Assembly (NCBI GenBank): GCA_001464475.1
Contig: LNDX01000010.1
Span: 62,001-126,000 of the forward strand
Source: Flavobacteriaceae bacterium Ga0077528
GTDB taxonomy: Bacteria; Bacteroidota; Bacteroidia; Flavobacteriales; Flavobacteriaceae
Reading direction: 5' to 3'
Length of the DNA: 64,000 nucleotides
Shown: positions 54,032-63,849 of the stretch, piece after piece
Position numbering within the stretch: position 1 is the first letter of the stretch
How the letters are laid out: the number at the start of each line of letters is the position of its first letter
The notes under the pieces: model-generated
What the model saw: the letters and a program-made list of their open reading frames with translations, nothing else
Told to the model about the DNA's origin: nothing
The model's database searches: none
Program-made: the position numbers and the translations under genes

Positions 54032-55414
54032 ATGAACAATACTATTTTAATTTTAATCACTTTTATCATTGCTTTATCAATAGGTATTTATCTAGGAAAA
54101 ATGCTTTTTACTGCCAATTCTAAATCAGAAAAAGCTTCGTTAGAAGAAAAAATTAATGGATTAATTTCACAAATCAACCAACAAAAAGAGCAATCAGTTT
54201 TAGAAAGAAATCAATTTGAAAAACAATTATTTACCTCTAATCAAGAAAAAGAAACCATACGTTCAGAAAAAGAAGCATTAGCTATTCAATTGTCTAAAAA
54301 AGAAACCGATTTTGAAAATCTTTGGGAACGCAACAAAGAGCAAAAGCAAGAAGTAGAACAACTTCAAGAAAAATTTACCAAAGAATTTGAAAATTTGGCC
54401 AACAAAATATTAGAAGAAAAAACAACCAAATTCACAGAACAAAATAAAGAAAATCTAAAAAATATTCTTTCACCATTGCAAGATAAAATTCAACTCTTTG
54501 AAAAGAAAGTGGAAGATACTCATAAAGAAAGTATAGATTATCATGCCGCTTTACGTCAGCAAATACTTGGCTTACGCGAAATGAATGAGCAAATGAGTAA
54601 GGAAACGCTAAACCTGACTAAAGCTTTAAAAGGTGACAGTAAAATGCAAGGTAATTGGGGTGAATTGGTATTAGAACGTGTTTTAGAAAAATCTGGTTTA
54701 GAAAAAGATAGAGAATATTTTGTGCAACAAAGTTTTGTAACCGAAGATGGTAATCGAGTTTTCCCTGATGTTATTATTAATCTTCCTGATGGAAAGAAAA
54801 TGATTGTCGACTCAAAAGTAACATTAACAGCTTATGAGCGATATATCAATGAAGAAGACGATAATTTGAAAAATCAATTTCTAAAAGAACATGTTATTTC
54901 TATAAATCGCCATGTAGAACAATTGGGAAATAAAAATTACCACGATTTGTATCAAATGGAAAGTCCAGATTTTGTATTGTTATTTATACCTATCGAATCG
55001 GCATTTGCTCTAGCATTAAATGAAGATACAAGCTTATACAACAAAGCATTCGAAAAAAATATTGTAATTGTAACTCCTTCTACTCTATTGGCAACTTTGC
55101 GAACAATTGATAGTATGTGGACCAACCAAAAGCAACAAGAAAATGCTTTAGAAATAGCACGTCAAGCAGGAGCTTTGTATGATAAATTTGAAGGTTTTGT
55201 AACTGATTTGGTAAAAATCGGTAAGAAAATGGACGAAGCTAAAGTGGAATATCAAGGAGCAATGAACAAACTTGTTGATGGCAAAGGAAACTTAATAACA
55301 AGTGTAGAAAAATTGAAAAAGATGGGAGCAAAAGCTAAAAAATCACTTCCAGAGAATATTATAAATAGAGCAAATAGTTCTGACAATTCATTAACAGAAT
55401 CTGAAATAAATTAA
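54032..55414 (+). CDS. rmuC: DNA recombination protein RmuC
   Basis: This 460-residue protein has an N-terminal membrane helix (about 3-25), a long coiled coil (about 32-150) and the RmuC domain (about 160-430) with MQGNWGELVLERVLEKSGLE, FPDVIINLPDGKKMIVDSKVTL and MESPDFVLLFIPIESAFALALNEDTSLYNKAFEKNIVIVTPSTLLATLRTI. RmuC limits rearrangements at inverted repeats, and its core resembles nuclease folds. The next gene starts 12 bases on. Confidence 0.93.
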   Translation: MNNTILILITFIIALSIGIYLGKMLFTANSKSEKASLEEKINGLISQINQQKEQSVLERNQFEKQLFTSNQEKETIRSEKEALAIQLSKKETDFENLWERNKEQKQEVEQLQEKFTKEFENLANKILEEKTTKFTEQNKENLKNILSPLQDKIQLFEKKVEDTHKESIDYHAALRQQILGLREMNEQMSKETLNLTKALKGDSKMQGNWGELVLERVLEKSGLEKDREYFVQQSFVTEDGNRVFPDVIINLPDGKKMIVDSKVTLTAYERYINEEDDNLKNQFLKEHVISINRHVEQLGNKNYHDLYQMESPDFVLLFIPIESAFALALNEDTSLYNKAFEKNIVIVTPSTLLATLRTIDSMWTNQKQQENALEIARQAGALYDKFEGFVTDLVKIGKKMDEAKVEYQGAMNKLVDGKGNLITSVEKLKKMGAKAKKSLPENIINRANSSDNSLTESEIN

Positions 55415-55426
55415 AACAAAAAAATT

Positions 55427-55795
55427 ATGTTACGTAAAATTATTATTTACCTGGTTGCATCTATCGCAATTTTTGCAATCGCTTATTTTTCATTTGTTTA
55501 TTATGCCACTTATAGCGAAGGTGTTCGTTCAGGCGAATTAATTAAAATAAGCAGCAAAGGAGTGTTATTCAAAACTTGGGAAGGTGAAATTAGTCAAGGA
55601 ATTTCTGGTGCTCAAATTTTCAAGTTTTCGGTATTAGACAAAGATGAGAAAGTTATAGAACAACTTAAAGAATTTCAAGGAAAATATGTAAAAGTTACTT
55701 ATGTAGAACGTTACAGAACTTTTCCGTGGTGGGGTGATACCAATTATTTTATTACTGAAGTTCAGCAAGATCAGTCTCCTTTTAAAATGAAGTAA
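55427..55795 (+). CDS. Conserved membrane-anchored protein of unknown function
   Basis: This 122-residue protein has one N-terminal membrane helix (about 5-28) and a small beta-rich domain (GELIKISSKGVLFKTWEGEISQG...FKFSVLDKDEKVIEQL...VKVTYVERYRTFPWWGDTNYFITEV). Relatives in Flavobacteria are sometimes labelled 6-phosphogluconate dehydrogenase, but nothing in the sequence supports that. It sits in a tight operon between rmuC and a thioesterase gene (gaps of 12 and 4 bases). Confidence 0.85.
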   Translation: MLRKIIIYLVASIAIFAIAYFSFVYYATYSEGVRSGELIKISSKGVLFKTWEGEISQGISGAQIFKFSVLDKDEKVIEQLKEFQGKYVKVTYVERYRTFPWWGDTNYFITEVQQDQSPFKMK

Positions 55796-55799
55796 CATT

Positions 55800-56345
55800 A
55801 TGAGTGAATTCAAATCCGTTAAGTCTTCTCGAGTAACAATTTCACAATTGATGTTGCCTTCACATACCAATTTCAGTGGTAAAATACATGGTGGTTATTT
55901 ATTATCACTTTTAGACCAAATTGCTTTTGCCTGTGCTTCAAAATACTCAGGAAACTATTGTGTTACTGCATCTGTAGATACTGTAGATTTCTTAAATCCA
56001 ATAGAAGTTGGTGAATTAGTTACACTCAAGGCAAGTGTGAATTATGTTGGAAATAGCTCTATGATTATTGGAATTCGTGTTGAAGCAGAAAACATTCAAA
56101 CCGGCAAAGTAAAACATTGTAATTCTTCATATTTCACAATGGTTGCCAAAGATGAAGAAGGTAAAAATACAAAAGTTCCAGGATTGTTACTTTCCAATTA
56201 TGAAGAAGTGAGGCGTTTTTATAATTGTATCAAACAAATTGCACTTAAAAAGGAAAGAAACTTGCACGAAGAGATTTTTGATTATAAATCAGAAGAAGCA
56301 TTGCTGACACTGAAAAACTACAATGTAAAACTTGAATTAAATTAA
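55800..56345 (+). CDS. Acyl-CoA thioesterase, hotdog fold
   Basis: This 181-residue protein hydrolyses acyl-CoA to free acid and CoA. The hotdog signature is clear: QLMLPSHTNFSGKIHGGYLLSLLDQIAFACASKYS (about 17-51), with the NxxGxxHGG motif and catalytic Asp in LLDQ, followed by VTASVDTVDFLNPIEVGELVTLKA. It resembles the YciA/BACH group in length. It is last in the rmuC operon. The chain-length preference is unknown. Confidence 0.9.
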   Translation: MSEFKSVKSSRVTISQLMLPSHTNFSGKIHGGYLLSLLDQIAFACASKYSGNYCVTASVDTVDFLNPIEVGELVTLKASVNYVGNSSMIIGIRVEAENIQTGKVKHCNSSYFTMVAKDEEGKNTKVPGLLLSNYEEVRRFYNCIKQIALKKERNLHEEIFDYKSEEALLTLKNYNVKLELN

Positions 56346-56454
56346 GATTATTATTTAATAATTCATTTTTTTATCCACAATTTTATAAGTTAACTAAATA
56401 AAAATTAGGAATTTGTAATATTTTTTATATTTTTGGTTGCATCAAACCTAAATT

Positions 56455-57555
56455 ATGAAAAAATATTACGCATTAGCATTATTATTTACCGCATTAACTA
56501 CAATAATCATCTCATGTTCAAAATCTGACGATGAACAATACATAGAAGTTTCACCAGTTAGAGTAGACTTAACTCAAGTTCCTTACGCTAAATTATCGGA
56601 TTACAATTTTTTTGATGGTCCAATGAAAAATCAAAAACCAGCATTAGATGTTTTGATTTACGAACCTGCTTCTGCTCTTTTTACAGATTATGCTCACAAA
56701 AAAAGATTTGTTTGGATGCCAAAAGGAACAAAAGCAACTTATGATGGAGATGGTAAGACACTTATACTACCTGTTGGGTCGGCAATAATTAAAAATTTCT
56801 ATTATGATAATGTTCAAAATGTAACTCCTGTTGGATCAACAAGAATAATTGAAACAAGAATCATGATTCGTAAAACTACTGGATGGATATTCGCAGAATA
56901 TGTTTGGAATGCAGCTCAAACCGAAGCATATCTAGACATGGCTGGAAGTAATACAACAGTTGAATGGAAAGATGAAAATAATATTGTACGCGTTGTAGAT
57001 AATTACAGAATTCCATCTGAACAGCAATGCATTACTTGTCATAAATTTAACGAACTTCCAATTCCTATTGGAATCAAACCACAAAATTTAAACCATAACT
57101 ACACCTATACTTCTGGCTCTAAAAATCAGTTAGCAAAATGGATTGAAGTTGGCTATTTAGATAATAACTTACCATCTACAATAACATCAACTGTAGATTA
57201 TAATGACACTTCAAAATCTTTAGACTTGAGAGTAAGATCCTATTTAGATATAAATTGTGCCCACTGCCATCAAACTAATAGTCATTGTGATTATAGACCT
57301 ATGCGTTTTGCATTCAGTGAAACAACAAATCTGGCTAACATGGGAGTATGTGTAGATACACAAGACATGGCTGATTTTCCACCTGCATTAGGCAAAATAG
57401 TTAATCCAAACAACATTAATCGCTCAATGTTACATTATAGATTAAATACTGATAACGAAAGCTTTAGAATGCCACTTCTTGGTAGAACTGAAATTCATAC
57501 TGAAGGAGTTGCATTGATAGAACAATGGATTAACTCTCTTTCACCTTGTCCATAA
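56455..57555 (+). CDS. Diheme c-type cytochrome lipoprotein
   Basis: The lipobox is IIISC (Cys about 21). Two heme-binding CxxCH motifs are present, C192-I-T-C-H196 and C268-A-H-C-H272. The N-terminal 180 residues are a beta-rich domain (FDGPMKNQKPALDVLIYEPASALFTDYAHKKRFVWMPKGTKA...FAEYVWN) that matches the SO2930-type diheme cytochrome family. The start is just downstream of a TATTTTTG promoter element. It is an exported electron-carrier-type protein of unknown partner. The neighbouring FG-GAP/ASPIC gene lies 31 bases downstream and is probably co-transcribed. Confidence 0.85.
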   Translation: MKKYYALALLFTALTTIIISCSKSDDEQYIEVSPVRVDLTQVPYAKLSDYNFFDGPMKNQKPALDVLIYEPASALFTDYAHKKRFVWMPKGTKATYDGDGKTLILPVGSAIIKNFYYDNVQNVTPVGSTRIIETRIMIRKTTGWIFAEYVWNAAQTEAYLDMAGSNTTVEWKDENNIVRVVDNYRIPSEQQCITCHKFNELPIPIGIKPQNLNHNYTYTSGSKNQLAKWIEVGYLDNNLPSTITSTVDYNDTSKSLDLRVRSYLDINCAHCHQTNSHCDYRPMRFAFSETTNLANMGVCVDTQDMADFPPALGKIVNPNNINRSMLHYRLNTDNESFRMPLLGRTEIHTEGVALIEQWINSLSPCP

Positions 57556-57586
57556 TTAATTTTAAACAAAACTAAACTTTAAATAA

Positions 57587-59635
57587 ATGAAAAAAATTAC
57601 TTTTATTTTAACCCTATGCCTTTTTTCAAGTTGGTCATTTGCTCAAGACACTTGTGCTTCGTCATTACCAATAACTGCTGGTTTACATGTAGTAGCAGCT
57701 GTTAATGGAACAGATATTCCTTCTCCAATTTGTGCAGACAATGGCGTTATTGCCGGAACAAATGGTAGAGGAGAATGGTATTCTTACACACCAACACAAA
57801 ATTACACTGTAACAATAACAACAAATATTACACAAAATAATCCCTTAAGAGATACGAGATTTCATGTTTATACAGGTACTTGTGGAAATTTAACATGTTA
57901 TGCAGGTGATGATGACTCTGGAGCAAACTACTCTTCTGTTGATTCATTTAACGTTATTGCAGGAACAACTTATATAATTGCTTTCGATAATAGATGGTCA
58001 TCAACTGGATTTACATTTCAACTAACTGAAGGACCATTTGTACCAACAACTCCACAAAGAATTACTTATACTACACAAAATATACCAACCGTTAATAGTT
58101 CATATAATTTGTGTGTAGTTGATATGAATGGAGACAGAAAAGATGATATTGCAGGAGTAAGCGCTAATAACCTTAGAATTCATTACCAAGGAACTGGTGG
58201 AACATTTACAAATTCTGATTTTCCAATTGCAAACACAAGTAATATGCCATCATGGAGTTTAGCTGCAGGTGACTACAACAAAGACGGATATAACGACTTA
58301 ATTTTAGGTGGTCAACAAGCTGTAACTTTTTGGAAATCAAACAGCACCGGTACTGCTTATACAAACGAATCATTCTCACAATATGTCTTTTGTCAAAGAA
58401 CTAACTTTGTTGACTTAAATAATGATGGAAATTTAGATGCTTTTTCTTGTCACGATGTTGATCCAAACGTATATTTTATGAATAATGGTTCTGGTGTATT
58501 AACATTTTATCAATCTGGTGTAACTCCCGGTGCAACAACAATGGGAATTCACACAGAAGGCGGAAATTATGGTTCTATTTTTGTTGATTATGATAACGAT
58601 GGTGACCAAGATTTATTTATTGCAAAATGTCGTGGTGGTGCAGGAACTGCAAAATTCAATGAAATGCACAGAAATAATGGAAACGGAACATTTACCGACG
58701 TATCTGTAGCAGCAAATCTTTATGATCCTATTCAAACTTGGTCTTCAGCGTGGGCTGATTATGATAATGATGGTGATTTAGATATTGTTGTTGGAGCAAG
58801 TTCAACAGCAGATGGAAATCATAAATATATGAGAAACAATGGTAATTCAACATTTACTGATATAACATCTGGATCTGGTTGGGATACTAATACAAGTACA
58901 AGTATTGAGCACGTAGCTCATGATTTTGACAATGACGGTTTTGTTGATGTTTTAGGTGGTGGAAACAAAATCATGTTCAATTTGGGTAACGGAACTTTTG
59001 CTCCTGCAAACTATAGCGGAATAGCAGTTGGAGGAATTGGAGACTTAAACGATGATGGTTTTCTAGATTTCTTAAACGGAAGCACTGTAAGATATGCTGT
59101 TCCAAACACTAACAATTGGGTAAAAGTATCACTTCAAGGAATTGCTAGTAATAGCTATGGTATTGGAGCAAGAGTTGAAATCTATGGTGTATTTGGAAAA
59201 CAAATTAGAGAAATTCATAGTGGTGACGGATTTAAATATATGAGTTCATTAAATGCTCATTTTGGTATTGGTGCTGCAACTGCAATTACACAAATTATCA
59301 TCAGATGGCCATCTGGAACAGTTGACACAATAAACAATCCAGCTATCAACACAAGAGTTAATGTGGTTGAAGGATCAACTTTGGCTGTTGGAACATTTGC
59401 AAACTCAGAATTTAGTGTTTATCCAAATCCTGCTAAAAATGTATTAAACATTAAATCAAATGATTCTATCACAATGAAGAATGCTTCTGTTTATGACTTA
59501 AATGGTAAACTAATATTATCAAGTTCAATAGTAAATGATAGCATTAATGTTGATGCTCTTTCAACTGGTTCATACATCTTAATTTTAAAAGATAGCAACG
59601 AAAAAGAATACACTCAAAAATTCTTAAAAGAATAG
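57587..59635 (+). CDS. FG-GAP/VCBS and ASPIC-UnbV domain protein with T9SS sorting signal
   Basis: A signal peptide (about 1-19) precedes a beta-sandwich domain (TCASSLPITAGLHVV...GTTYIIAFDNRW, about 20-145). Calcium-binding-type FG-GAP repeats follow from about 175 to 500 (DMNGDRKDDI, NKDGYNDLILG, DYDNDGDQDLFI, DYDNDGDLDIVVG, DFDNDGFVDVLGGG), forming a likely beta-propeller. The ASPIC/UnbV domain is at about 512-600 (GARVEIYGVFGKQIREIHSGDGF). The last 72 residues (YPNPAKN...TGSYILILKD) are a type A T9SS sorting domain. It is expected on the cell surface or secreted. The ligand is unknown. Confidence 0.88.
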   Translation: MKKITFILTLCLFSSWSFAQDTCASSLPITAGLHVVAAVNGTDIPSPICADNGVIAGTNGRGEWYSYTPTQNYTVTITTNITQNNPLRDTRFHVYTGTCGNLTCYAGDDDSGANYSSVDSFNVIAGTTYIIAFDNRWSSTGFTFQLTEGPFVPTTPQRITYTTQNIPTVNSSYNLCVVDMNGDRKDDIAGVSANNLRIHYQGTGGTFTNSDFPIANTSNMPSWSLAAGDYNKDGYNDLILGGQQAVTFWKSNSTGTAYTNESFSQYVFCQRTNFVDLNNDGNLDAFSCHDVDPNVYFMNNGSGVLTFYQSGVTPGATTMGIHTEGGNYGSIFVDYDNDGDQDLFIAKCRGGAGTAKFNEMHRNNGNGTFTDVSVAANLYDPIQTWSSAWADYDNDGDLDIVVGASSTADGNHKYMRNNGNSTFTDITSGSGWDTNTSTSIEHVAHDFDNDGFVDVLGGGNKIMFNLGNGTFAPANYSGIAVGGIGDLNDDGFLDFLNGSTVRYAVPNTNNWVKVSLQGIASNSYGIGARVEIYGVFGKQIREIHSGDGFKYMSSLNAHFGIGAATAITQIIIRWPSGTVDTINNPAINTRVNVVEGSTLAVGTFANSEFSVYPNPAKNVLNIKSNDSITMKNASVYDLNGKLILSSSIVNDSINVDALSTGSYILILKDSNEKEYTQKFLKE

Positions 59636-59660
59636 GTATTATTCAATACTAAACACTCCA

Positions 59661-59702
59661 AACTTCTGTTATAAATAAAAATATAACAGAAGTTTTTTTT
59701 TG
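59661..59702 (+). terminator. Rho-independent terminator
   Basis: ACTTCTGTTATA and TATAACAGAAGT form a perfect 12-bp stem with an 8-base loop, followed by a run of nine Ts. Confidence 0.95.
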
Positions 59703-59727
59703 TATATTTCGAAAAAATTGAAAATCA

Positions 59728-61647
59728 ATGAAAATCACTACTCGATTTGCACTTCTATCTTTGATTATTCCAACAATGGTAGTTGCTCAAAAAAATATCG
59801 ATCCTACTCCTGAAGATGTTGTTTTAGCCAAAAAAATAAGAACTACCTATGATAAAGACGATGTTGCTATCTTAGAAAGTACAGAAAACGTAACCTTCGA
59901 TTTGAACAAAACGGAATCAAAAGTTATTGTTAATCATTCTATCAACGAGAAGTTAATGAATATCAATCACAGAGCCGCCATTCAGAAATATGAATTTTAT
60001 GATAGCGAATCTAAAATTGAAACTTTCAATCTTAAATATCGAAATGACAAAAGCGTAGGAAGTTATGTTGTAGATGAATTTTACAAAGACAATGACCTTT
60101 TCTATAATGACGCTCGTGTAAAACATATGGTGGTAAATTTTCCGGTACAAGGATACATTTACAACTATGAACTTGAAAAAAAATACGAAGATGTTAAGTA
60201 TTTTACTTCTTTGTACTTCAATGACGAATTCCCAGTCTTAAAAAAACAAATTGTAGTTACAGTTCCAGAATGGTTAAATGCAGAATTAAAAGAATTTAAT
60301 TTTGATGGTGCAAAAATCACTAAATCTCAAACTAAAGATTCTAAAAACAATACAATTTATACTTATACCATTAACGATGTTCCTGCATTATATAAAGAAG
60401 AAGAATCACCAGGACGAAGCTACTTGTATCCACATATTTTAGTTATTGCCAAATCATACAAAATAAAAGGTAAAGATGTTGCACTATTTGGCTCAACTGC
60501 CGATTTATACAAATGGTACAAGTCGTTGGTGGATTTAATGAAAGACGATACTTCCGTTTTAAAAAGCAAAGTAACAGAACTCACTGCATCAGCAAAAACC
60601 GATGAAGAGAAAATAAAAAACATTTATTATTGGGTACAAGATAACATCAGATACATCGCTTTTGAAGATGGAATTGCAGGTTTCAAGCCAGATGAGTCTA
60701 ATCATGTATTCGAAAAACGCTACGGCGATTGTAAAGGAATGGCTAATCTTATTAAGCAAATGCTAAAATTAGCAGGTTTTGATGCTAGACTTACTTGGAT
60801 TGGAACGAAACACATTGCTTATGATTACAAAACACCATCATTAGCAGTAGACAATCATATGATTTGTACATTATTTCATAAAGGCAAAAAGTACTTTTTA
60901 GATGGTACAGAAAAATTCAATTCCTTTGGTGAATATGCAGAACGTATTCAAAACAAAGAAGTAATGATTGAAGATGGTGACAAATTTATTATAGATAAAG
61001 TTCCTACAGCTTCACATGAAAGCAATAAAGAAATTTTTAAAGCCAATCTTTCTATAGAAAACGAAAAACTTCAAGGAACTTGTTCTAAAAGTTACTTAGG
61101 AGAAAGCCGTGCGCAATTCTTATACATTTACAGCACTTTCAAAAATGATAAAAAGAACGAAACACTTGACAACTACTTATCAAAAAGCGAAAAAAATACT
61201 CTAGTAACAAACATTAAAACATCCGATTTAAAAAATCGTGACGCCAAACTTACTATCGATTATAATGTAAATGTTGCTAACAAAGTTTCAAGTTTTGATA
61301 ACGAAATGTATGTCGATTTAGAATACATGAATGAGTTTAAAGGATTCGAATTGAAAGATAGAAAAACTGATTATCAATTTGATTTCAAGAAAAATTACGA
61401 ATCAACGGTTTCATTAGCTATTCCTGCAGGTTATTCTGTGACCAAAATCCCAACAGATTTAGTTGTTAAAGAAGGTAATTTTGATATTGCACTTACTTTT
61501 CAAAAAACAGACAAAGAAATCATTTACAAAAAATCATTCATCTTTAAAAACGGAGAAATAAAAGCTTCTGAAATGACAAAATGGAATGATTTCATCAAAA
61601 ATCTAATCGCCAATTACAACCAACAAATTACTTTCACAAAACAATAA
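59728..61647 (+). CDS. DUF3857 and transglutaminase-like domain protein
   Basis: A signal peptide (to about 20) precedes a DUF3857 domain (about 45-230) and a transglutaminase-like domain (about 270-400). The catalytic triad is visible: Cys335 in RYGDCKGMANLI, His377 in DNHMIC, and a downstream Asp in YFLDGTEKF. The C-terminal third is beta-rich. Family members are periplasmic proteins of unknown substrate that could act as cysteine peptidases or crosslinkers. It is 8 bases upstream of a paralog that lacks the cysteine. Confidence 0.88.
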   Translation: MKITTRFALLSLIIPTMVVAQKNIDPTPEDVVLAKKIRTTYDKDDVAILESTENVTFDLNKTESKVIVNHSINEKLMNINHRAAIQKYEFYDSESKIETFNLKYRNDKSVGSYVVDEFYKDNDLFYNDARVKHMVVNFPVQGYIYNYELEKKYEDVKYFTSLYFNDEFPVLKKQIVVTVPEWLNAELKEFNFDGAKITKSQTKDSKNNTIYTYTINDVPALYKEEESPGRSYLYPHILVIAKSYKIKGKDVALFGSTADLYKWYKSLVDLMKDDTSVLKSKVTELTASAKTDEEKIKNIYYWVQDNIRYIAFEDGIAGFKPDESNHVFEKRYGDCKGMANLIKQMLKLAGFDARLTWIGTKHIAYDYKTPSLAVDNHMICTLFHKGKKYFLDGTEKFNSFGEYAERIQNKEVMIEDGDKFIIDKVPTASHESNKEIFKANLSIENEKLQGTCSKSYLGESRAQFLYIYSTFKNDKKNETLDNYLSKSEKNTLVTNIKTSDLKNRDAKLTIDYNVNVANKVSSFDNEMYVDLEYMNEFKGFELKDRKTDYQFDFKKNYESTVSLAIPAGYSVTKIPTDLVVKEGNFDIALTFQKTDKEIIYKKSFIFKNGEIKASEMTKWNDFIKNLIANYNQQITFTKQ

Positions 61648-61655
61648 AATTACTA

Positions 61656-63809
61656 ATGAAAAAACTATTTCTTTACTTATTCCTAATAATAAGTAGTGCA
61701 TCTTTTGCCCAAGACAAAGCCGAAATCAAAGAATTTTTCTGGGGAAAATCAGACAAATACAAAACAGCAACAACAATTCCTGAAAAATGGAAAAATGAAT
61801 CGGCTGTAATTATTTATAAATATGAATATTACAATTACCATAAATTTGGAGCAAGTGTAACCTACACGTCTGCCATTAGAAAAAGAATTAAATTACAAGA
61901 CCAAGCTGCAGTAACTGAGTTTTCTGAGTTTTCTTATAAAGACAAATTTTATTCCAACAAAGGAATGCGTTCTTTAGGAAGAGGAACCAATGTTGTAGGA
62001 ATCAAAATTGTAAAATCTACAGGAAAAGAAATTGATGTTGATATTGAAAAAAACGCCAAAGAAGTTGATAAAGAAAAGAAAATAGCTATCGCAAATCTTG
62101 AAATTGGTGATATCATTGATTTTTACTATTACAGCGTTGAGCCATTCAAATCTATCTATGAATTTGGATTCGAACCAGAAGAATCTCCGCTTGGTGATGT
62201 ATATCCTACAATGGATATGAAACTTGCGTTTGATACAGAAAATGACTTTTTTGTAAATTTCAACACATACAATGGTGCTCCAGAATTAATAGAAATTCCA
62301 ACTAAAAATAGTGGTGAAAGAAAATACGAATTAAACGCTAAAGACATTGAAAAGAATGAATTTCCGCGTTGGTTTTTACCTTTAGCTGAATTACCTTGTT
62401 ATAAATTTCAAGTATTTTTTGCACGTTCAGGAAAATTTGAAAAACGTGCTGATGCCTTTTTATCAAATTCTGAAAAAGTTATAAAGAAAACCGTTTCTAA
62501 AGAAGATATTTTCAATTACTACGACGAGAAATTTCGTCCAGACGGAAGTTTAAGTGTAATTAACGATTTCCTTAAAGGAAAAACATTTGCTAGTGATGAA
62601 GAAAAAATTAGAGAAGTCTATTACTACACTAGACACATGTTCTTCACACAATTTATTGAAGCATTCATTATTAGTGATGCAACTAAATTCTATGCTTTAA
62701 GTGTTTATTCAAATCCAATCTTTTTTAGAACCGAAGAATCCTTTGTAAACTACTTCATGGAATTTCTTAAAAAGAACAACTATGATTATGATATTATAAT
62801 AGCTACACCAAAATACAATGGCTCAATAGATGATTTATTGATTCAGAAAAACGTAAATGTATTATTGAGAGTAAATACTAAAACACCAATGTATTTAGAA
62901 TATTTCTCTCCATATACAAGTGCTGACCAATTTAATTACAATTTAGAAAACAGCAAAGCTTATGCGCTTCAAGTTGCTAAAGGAAAGAAAGTGGTAGATG
63001 CAGTAAACGTAAATTTACCAGGAAGTACAATGCAAGACAACGTTTCTAAAATCAATTCTTTGGTAAGTATATCAGATGATTTTTCTGGACTTAAAGTCAA
63101 AAAAGAATCTTCTTATTTCGGACATTTGAAAGAAAACGAACAAAGCGACAAATTCTACTACTTTGATTATGCTTTTGAAGACTATGCTAAATACGGAACG
63201 AAGTCGGTAATCGAATATGTAAAAAACAAAAAAGACAAAGAACGATATGGTAAAGAAATTGACGCTGTTGTAAACAAATTGAAAGAACAACAAAAAGAAG
63301 CGTTCAAAAAAGCTACAGCCGAAGAATATGATTTTGAAATAGACGACCACAAATTTACCATCAAAAGTACAGGTCGTTTTGGAAAAAAATCTCCATTAAT
63401 CTATGAAGAGGATTTTGCAATTAAAAACAACCTTATCAAAAAAGCTGGTGAAAATTACCTAATCGAAATTGGAAAACTAATCACGTCTCAAGTAGAAATT
63501 GACAAAAAAGAAAAAGAACGTAAAAACAACGTTTATATGGTTTACCCACGTTCATTCGAAAACGAAATCACATTAGACATTCCTGCAGGTTACACCGTTG
63601 CCGGATTAGACAAACTAAACAAAAAAGTAGAAAACGAAACTGGAGGATTTGTAAGTTCAGCAACAGTTAGCGGCAACAAACTTACTATCAAAGCCGTTAA
63701 ATATTATAAAAACTACTACGAACCAAACAGCAATTGGAACAAAATGATTCAGTTCTTAGATGCTGCTTATCAGTTCACACAAGAAAAAGTTTTATTAAAG
63801 AAAAACTAA
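61656..63809 (+). CDS. DUF3857 protein with degenerate transglutaminase-like domain
   Basis: A signal peptide (to about 19) precedes a DUF3857 domain (about 50-260: VTYTSAIRKRIKLQDQAAVTEFSEFSYKDKF...EIGDIIDFYYYSVEPFKS). Where its neighbour has the catalytic cysteine (GDCKG), this one reads RTEESFVNYFMEFLKKNNYDYDIIIATPK, and no cysteine or matching histidine is present, so it is probably a pseudoenzyme. The C-terminal part (about 480-717) is beta-rich. It forms an operon with the active-looking paralog; the two probably act together at the envelope. Confidence 0.85.
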   Translation: MKKLFLYLFLIISSASFAQDKAEIKEFFWGKSDKYKTATTIPEKWKNESAVIIYKYEYYNYHKFGASVTYTSAIRKRIKLQDQAAVTEFSEFSYKDKFYSNKGMRSLGRGTNVVGIKIVKSTGKEIDVDIEKNAKEVDKEKKIAIANLEIGDIIDFYYYSVEPFKSIYEFGFEPEESPLGDVYPTMDMKLAFDTENDFFVNFNTYNGAPELIEIPTKNSGERKYELNAKDIEKNEFPRWFLPLAELPCYKFQVFFARSGKFEKRADAFLSNSEKVIKKTVSKEDIFNYYDEKFRPDGSLSVINDFLKGKTFASDEEKIREVYYYTRHMFFTQFIEAFIISDATKFYALSVYSNPIFFRTEESFVNYFMEFLKKNNYDYDIIIATPKYNGSIDDLLIQKNVNVLLRVNTKTPMYLEYFSPYTSADQFNYNLENSKAYALQVAKGKKVVDAVNVNLPGSTMQDNVSKINSLVSISDDFSGLKVKKESSYFGHLKENEQSDKFYYFDYAFEDYAKYGTKSVIEYVKNKKDKERYGKEIDAVVNKLKEQQKEAFKKATAEEYDFEIDDHKFTIKSTGRFGKKSPLIYEEDFAIKNNLIKKAGENYLIEIGKLITSQVEIDKKEKERKNNVYMVYPRSFENEITLDIPAGYTVAGLDKLNKKVENETGGFVSSATVSGNKLTIKAVKYYKNYYEPNSNWNKMIQFLDAAYQFTQEKVLLKKN

Positions 63810-63812
63810 ACC

Positions 63813-63849
63813 AAAAAAAACGCTCGAAATATAATCGAGCGTTTTTTTT
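63813..63849. terminator. Bidirectional terminator
   Basis: CGCTCG and CGAGCG flanked by runs of eight A and eight T form a strong hairpin. It ends the DUF3857 operon and the convergent gene at the right edge. Confidence 0.92.

Noticed and set aside
55427..55795. 6-phosphogluconate dehydrogenase
   Set aside because: I recall this label for relatives, but the 122-residue protein has no dinucleotide-binding fold or catalytic motif and begins with a membrane helix.
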